DNA from: Bacillota bacterium
GTDB taxonomy: Bacteria > Bacillota > Bacilli > Lactobacillales > Aerococcaceae
Assembly (NCBI GenBank): GCA_023442905.1
Contig: JAEZWY010000069.1
Span: 1-8,215, forward strand
Length of the DNA stretch: 8,215 bases
Direction: 5' to 3'
This document shows positions 5,805 to 8,215 of this stretch, piece by piece (within the stretch, counting starts at the first letter, position 1; each line of letters begins with the position of its first letter). The notes under the pieces were generated by a model. The model saw only the letters and a program-made list of their open reading frames with translations, searched no databases and had not been told where the DNA came from. The position numbers and the translations under genes were made by a program.

Positions 5805-6620
5805 ATGGCTAGAGACAATCAAAGACAACAAAATCGAGATAGAAGACCCCGTAGCACCAATAATGAAGCAGAATTAGATCAAGCGCCTGATTTCGTCTAT
5901 GGTTTTCATGCCGCAATGGAAGTGCTAGAAGGTGACCATGATGTTAATAAAGTCTTCCTACAAACCGGTCTAAATGAAAAAAATGCGCAAGCTATTTTAA
6001 AAGCTGCCAATAAACGAAATATCTTAGTGTCTAATGTACCAAAGGAAAAATTAGATACCCTTTCTGATGGCGGTAACCACCAAGGTGTTGTAATGGCTAT
6101 TGCAGCATACAAATATGCAGAATTAGATGATATCTTCAAGAAAGCAGAAGCAGCCAATGAAGACCCAATTATCATGGTCCTAGATGGTATTGAAGATCCG
6201 CACAATTTAGGGTCTATTTTAAGAACTGCTGACGCATCAGGGGTTCATGGTGTTATTATTCAAAACCGTCGTGCTGTTGGTTTAACGCAAGTTGTTGCTA
6301 AAACTTCAACTGGGGCGATTGAACATGTTCCTGTCGTACGTGTAACCAATATTTCTAAAACCATTGATACTTTAAAAGAACGTGGTGTATGGGTATTTGG
6401 TACAGACATGACAGGTCAATCAATGTGGGAAATGGATGCAACACTACCAATTGCTGTTGTGATTGGTAATGAAGGTAAGGGTGTTTCACCAGGTGTGAAG
6501 AAACATCTTGATGGCATGATTACCATTCCAATGCGCGGTCACGTTCAAAGTTTAAATGCCAGCGTAGCGGCAGGATTATTAATGTATCAAATTTATCAAA
6601 GTCGTATGGGTAACAGCTAA
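5805..6620 (+). CDS. rlmB: 23S rRNA (guanosine-2'-O)-methyltransferase RlmB (SpoU/TrmH family)
   Basis: A 271-residue enzyme of the SPOUT class that methylates the ribose of a guanosine in the 23S rRNA peptidyl-transferase region (G2251 in E. coli numbering) with SAM. It has an N-terminal RNA-binding domain (VYGFHAAMEVLEG, 31-43, to about 100) and a C-terminal knotted catalytic domain with all three SpoU motifs: motif 1 HNLGSILRTADASG (133-146), motif 2 VIGNEGKGVSPG (219-230) and motif 3 IPMRGHVQSLNASVAAGLL (241-259). Asn134 and Arg140 are the conserved catalytic-site residues of motif 1. The first 28 residues are rich in Q, N, R and D and look disordered, an RNA-contacting tail often present in Bacillota members. 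It follows mrnC by four bases and precedes yacP by 47. The family is clear; the exact rRNA position is inferred from orthology and gene order. Confidence 0.94.
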   Translation: MARDNQRQQNRDRRPRSTNNEAELDQAPDFVYGFHAAMEVLEGDHDVNKVFLQTGLNEKNAQAILKAANKRNILVSNVPKEKLDTLSDGGNHQGVVMAIAAYKYAELDDIFKKAEAANEDPIIMVLDGIEDPHNLGSILRTADASGVHGVIIQNRRAVGLTQVVAKTSTGAIEHVPVVRVTNISKTIDTLKERGVWVFGTDMTGQSMWEMDATLPIAVVIGNEGKGVSPGVKKHLDGMITIPMRGHVQSLNASVAAGLLMYQIYQSRMGNS

Positions 6621-6667
6621 TCAGTGAATTGATTTTATAGTAAGTTGATGAAGAAAGGAGGGGTGAT

Positions 6668-7207
6668 ATGGCACTAAGAAAAGAACGCTTAATCGTTGAT
6701 GGTTACAACATGATTGGTTCATGGCCTTTACTTGTAAAGTTGAAAAATCGAGATGAAATTGAGGCTGCAAGAGACTTGCTGTTAGAAACCCTTTCTAACT
6801 ATGTAGGCTACCACGATATCGAAACATGGGTGATTTTTGATGCCATGTTCGTCCCAGGTATTTCTAAATCATATGATCAATTTAACCTACATGTCGTCTT
6901 TACTAGTGAAGGGCAAACTGCTGATTCATATATCGAAGAGATGATTGTGGACTTGGTGAGCCCATTACATAATGTAACGGTAGCGACAAGTGATTTAGCT
7001 GAGCAGCGGATTGTTTTCCAAAAAGGTGCTTTAAGACAATCAGCACAAGAGTTATATAGAGATGTACAGAAAACCAATGTGGAAATTGCACATGGTGGTA
7101 ATGATTATGAATACAACAAATATCAAAGATCCATACCATGGTCAGTCCATCAGCTAGATAAATTGAATGATTTTTATAAAGGTTTAATTGATAAGAAAAG
7201 TGAATAG
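6668..7207 (+). CDS. yacP: NYN-domain ribonuclease YacP/Rae1
   Basis: A 179-residue PIN/NYN-fold protein of the YacP family. The B. subtilis member, Rae1, is a ribosome-associated endoribonuclease that cuts certain mRNAs at the A site during translation. Visible features are IVDGYNMIGSW (9-19, Asp11 and Asn14), the central strand WVIFDAM (54-60, Asp58), TADSYIEEMI (84-93, Asp86 and Glu90) and VATSDLAEQ (105-113, Asp109), which together form the usual acidic metal site. The start is unambiguous: AAAGGAGGGGTGAT (6654-6667) is an almost perfect Shine-Dalgarno directly before ATG 6668. It lies 47 bases after rlmB and 64 before the sigma gene. The cysS-mrnC-rlmB-yacP neighbourhood fits a role in RNA turnover and ribosome maturation. 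Target mRNAs cannot be inferred from the sequence. Confidence 0.92.
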   Translation: MALRKERLIVDGYNMIGSWPLLVKLKNRDEIEAARDLLLETLSNYVGYHDIETWVIFDAMFVPGISKSYDQFNLHVVFTSEGQTADSYIEEMIVDLVSPLHNVTVATSDLAEQRIVFQKGALRQSAQELYRDVQKTNVEIAHGGNDYEYNKYQRSIPWSVHQLDKLNDFYKGLIDKKSE

Positions 7208-7271
7208 CATGATTTGATGTGTTTGGTCTTTTGGACTGCGCCTGGTTGATCTATCTGGAGAGGACAAATCT

Positions 7272-7898
7272 ATGGCAAAGCAGAAACAAAGTAAAGACCA
7301 GTCACAGGTATTGGATTTAGTGTTGCAGGGGAAAAAAGAACTTACTGAGGAAATATTTGATGCATTATACCAAGAAGTTTTACCTACCTTATATGCTAAC
7401 CGTTGGCGCATCCCTAAGTATATTTTGGAAAATGATGATTACTATCAAGAAGCTAGAATTAGTCTAGTACAAGCTGTTCAAACATATCGCATCAATAGTA
7501 AGGCAGCCTTTACAACTTACTTTGCGAATGTGTTTAAGAATAGGTTGCTGGATATTCGCCGGATGCATATGACAGACAAACGTATCGCTAATTTTAAGGT
7601 GGAACGTTCACTAGATTTATTTGCAAGTGAAGGTGAAGAAAACAATATAGAAAACCGATTGAGAACCAAAGAGTTTCCACCTGAATATGTATATCTCTTC
7701 AATGAGACAATTAATAGATATGAAAAAAGTTTGTCTGATATGGAAAGAACGGCATATGGTTATTTCAAAAAAGGTTTTTCTTACGAAGAGATGGAAAAAC
7801 TCACGGGCTTTACCAGAAAACAGGTTCATTCATTAATCGCTAAGTGTAAACGAAAGTATCGCCGAATATTATCTGATTATTTTGGTGATAAGGATTGA
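7272..7898 (+). CDS. Sigma-70 family RNA polymerase sigma factor, SigH/ComX-like
   Basis: A 208-residue sigma factor with only the two core domains: region 2 (about 35-98), where NDDYYQEARISLVQAVQTY and FANVFKNRLLDIRR correspond to the core-binding and -10-reading helices, and region 4 (about 153-200), where GFSYEEMEKLTGFTRKQVHSLIAKCKRKYR is a helix-turn-helix for the -35. Position directly after yacP is that of sigH in Bacilli; in Lactobacillales this locus gives SigH-like factors, and streptococcal ComX, related to competence gene control. So a role in transcribing DNA-uptake genes is likely, not proven. Between the two regions is an acidic linker (ASEGEENNIENR). The start at ATG 7272 is backed by GGAGAGGA (7257-7264). 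It ends the transcription unit, followed 12 bases later by a strong terminator. In many relatives rpmG, secE and nusG follow; here a permease follows instead. Confidence 0.85.
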   Translation: MAKQKQSKDQSQVLDLVLQGKKELTEEIFDALYQEVLPTLYANRWRIPKYILENDDYYQEARISLVQAVQTYRINSKAAFTTYFANVFKNRLLDIRRMHMTDKRIANFKVERSLDLFASEGEENNIENRLRTKEFPPEYVYLFNETINRYEKSLSDMERTAYGYFKKGFSYEEMEKLTGFTRKQVHSLIAKCKRKYRRILSDYFGDKD

Positions 7899-7910
7899 AA
7901 TAAAATTGTG

Positions 7911-7943
7911 CCATGCATAGTTTAAAACTGTGCATGGTTTTTT
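7911..7943 (+). terminator. Rho-independent terminator after the sigma-factor gene
   Basis: CCATGCATAG (7911-7920) pairs with CTGTGCATGG (7928-7937), with one T-G wobble, around a TTTAAAA loop that can itself zip further. Six T follow (7938-7943). It ends the cysS to sigma-factor transcript. Confidence 0.93.
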
Positions 7944-8119
7944 CTTTGTTTATTTATGGATTAACTTTTATGGGGTAGCTTACATTTGTATAGTGAAAAA
8001 GTGAGCAAAGTAGTTTATGATATTTTTGGAACTTGGTGAGTTTTTGGGAGTTTTGCCAGTTTTTCATTTATATGGGCGGTTTGCACGGACGCTTGTAAAT
8101 ACATTTTAGGAGATTGTGT

Positions 8120-8215
8120 ATGGAAATCTTGGGTATTATTGGTGTGTTTATCGGTATTTTACTGATTATTTGGTTTTCTGTTAAAGGGTTGCATATTATT
8201 ATTGCGGCACCTTTA
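8120..8215 (+). CDS. GntP-family permease, N-terminal fragment
   Basis: The first 32 residues of a gene running off the window. The sequence MEILGIIGVFIGILLIIWF is one long hydrophobic segment, followed by SVKGLHIIIAAPL, the K-G-x-x-I-I-x-A-P pattern at the start of GntP-type gluconate/organic-acid:H+ symporters, an integral membrane family. ATG 8120 has TTTAGGAG (8105-8112) as ribosome binding site, seven bases upstream. The 176 bases before it, after the terminator at 7943, must hold its promoter; I see only poor matches (for example TTGGGA with TTATAT around 8046-8075) and no clear cre site. With so little protein visible, the family is probable and the substrate unknown. Confidence 0.6.
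   Translation, partial: MEILGIIGVFIGILLIIWFSVKGLHIIIAAPL

Noticed and set aside
8094..8108. Possible cre (CcpA) site before the permease (TGTAAATACATTTTA)
   Set aside because: The central CG of the cre consensus is missing and the right half does not match.

Overview
The window looks like chromosomal DNA of a low-GC Gram-positive bacterium (Bacillota), most likely a lactic-acid-type coccus or a relative in the Lactobacillales. The main evidence is the block cysS - mrnC (Mini-RNase III) - rlmB - yacP (NYN-domain nuclease) - SigH/ComX-like sigma factor, a conserved Bacillota gene order with strong AGGAGG-type ribosome binding sites. Aerococcaceae is possible, but the genus cannot be fixed from the sequence alone.

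Layout, all genes on the + strand. (1) 1-416 is the 3' end of a MetQ/NlpA-family lipoprotein, the substrate-binding part of an ABC importer. (2) 417-1396 is about 980 bases of AT-rich DNA with no intact gene. It holds three stretches that read like decayed frames, an AT-rich hairpin, a strong terminator-type hairpin (1010-1052), a near-identical direct repeat, and the promoter region of the next operon. (3) 1397-3872 is a two-gene restriction-modification (R-M) module: a PD-(D/E)XK-type putative endonuclease and a C5-cytosine DNA methyltransferase. Its sampled GC (about 30%) and heavy AGA/AGG arginine use contrast with the CGT-rich housekeeping genes beside it, which suggests horizontal acquisition. 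(4) 3907-7898 is the housekeeping run cysS, mrnC, rlmB, yacP and the sigma factor, closed by a clear intrinsic terminator at 7911-7943. (5) From 8120 a GntP-family permease begins and runs off the window.

How the parts fit. The R-M genes sit 34 bases upstream of the cysteinyl-tRNA synthetase start, with no terminator and no convincing promoter between them. Essential cysS and the RNA-processing genes after it may therefore depend at least partly on transcription from the R-M promoter. That promoter (extended -10 at 1345-1350) is followed directly by CGAATATACGTTCG, which matches the Gram-positive LexA/DinR (SOS) box at 9 of 10 fixed positions. The same stretch contains TACGAATA, the streptococcal ComX combox, and the last gene of the run encodes a ComX/SigH-type sigma factor. 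If either site is real, the R-M module and possibly cysS would respond to DNA damage or competence. This is the most interesting hypothesis here and is inference from sequence only.

The methyltransferase is also unusual. Its motif IV reads GGVVCKGFS instead of the usual GGPPCQGFS, motif VIII has Thr in place of the usual Gln, and a charged, helix-like insertion of roughly 60 residues lies between motifs VI and VIII.
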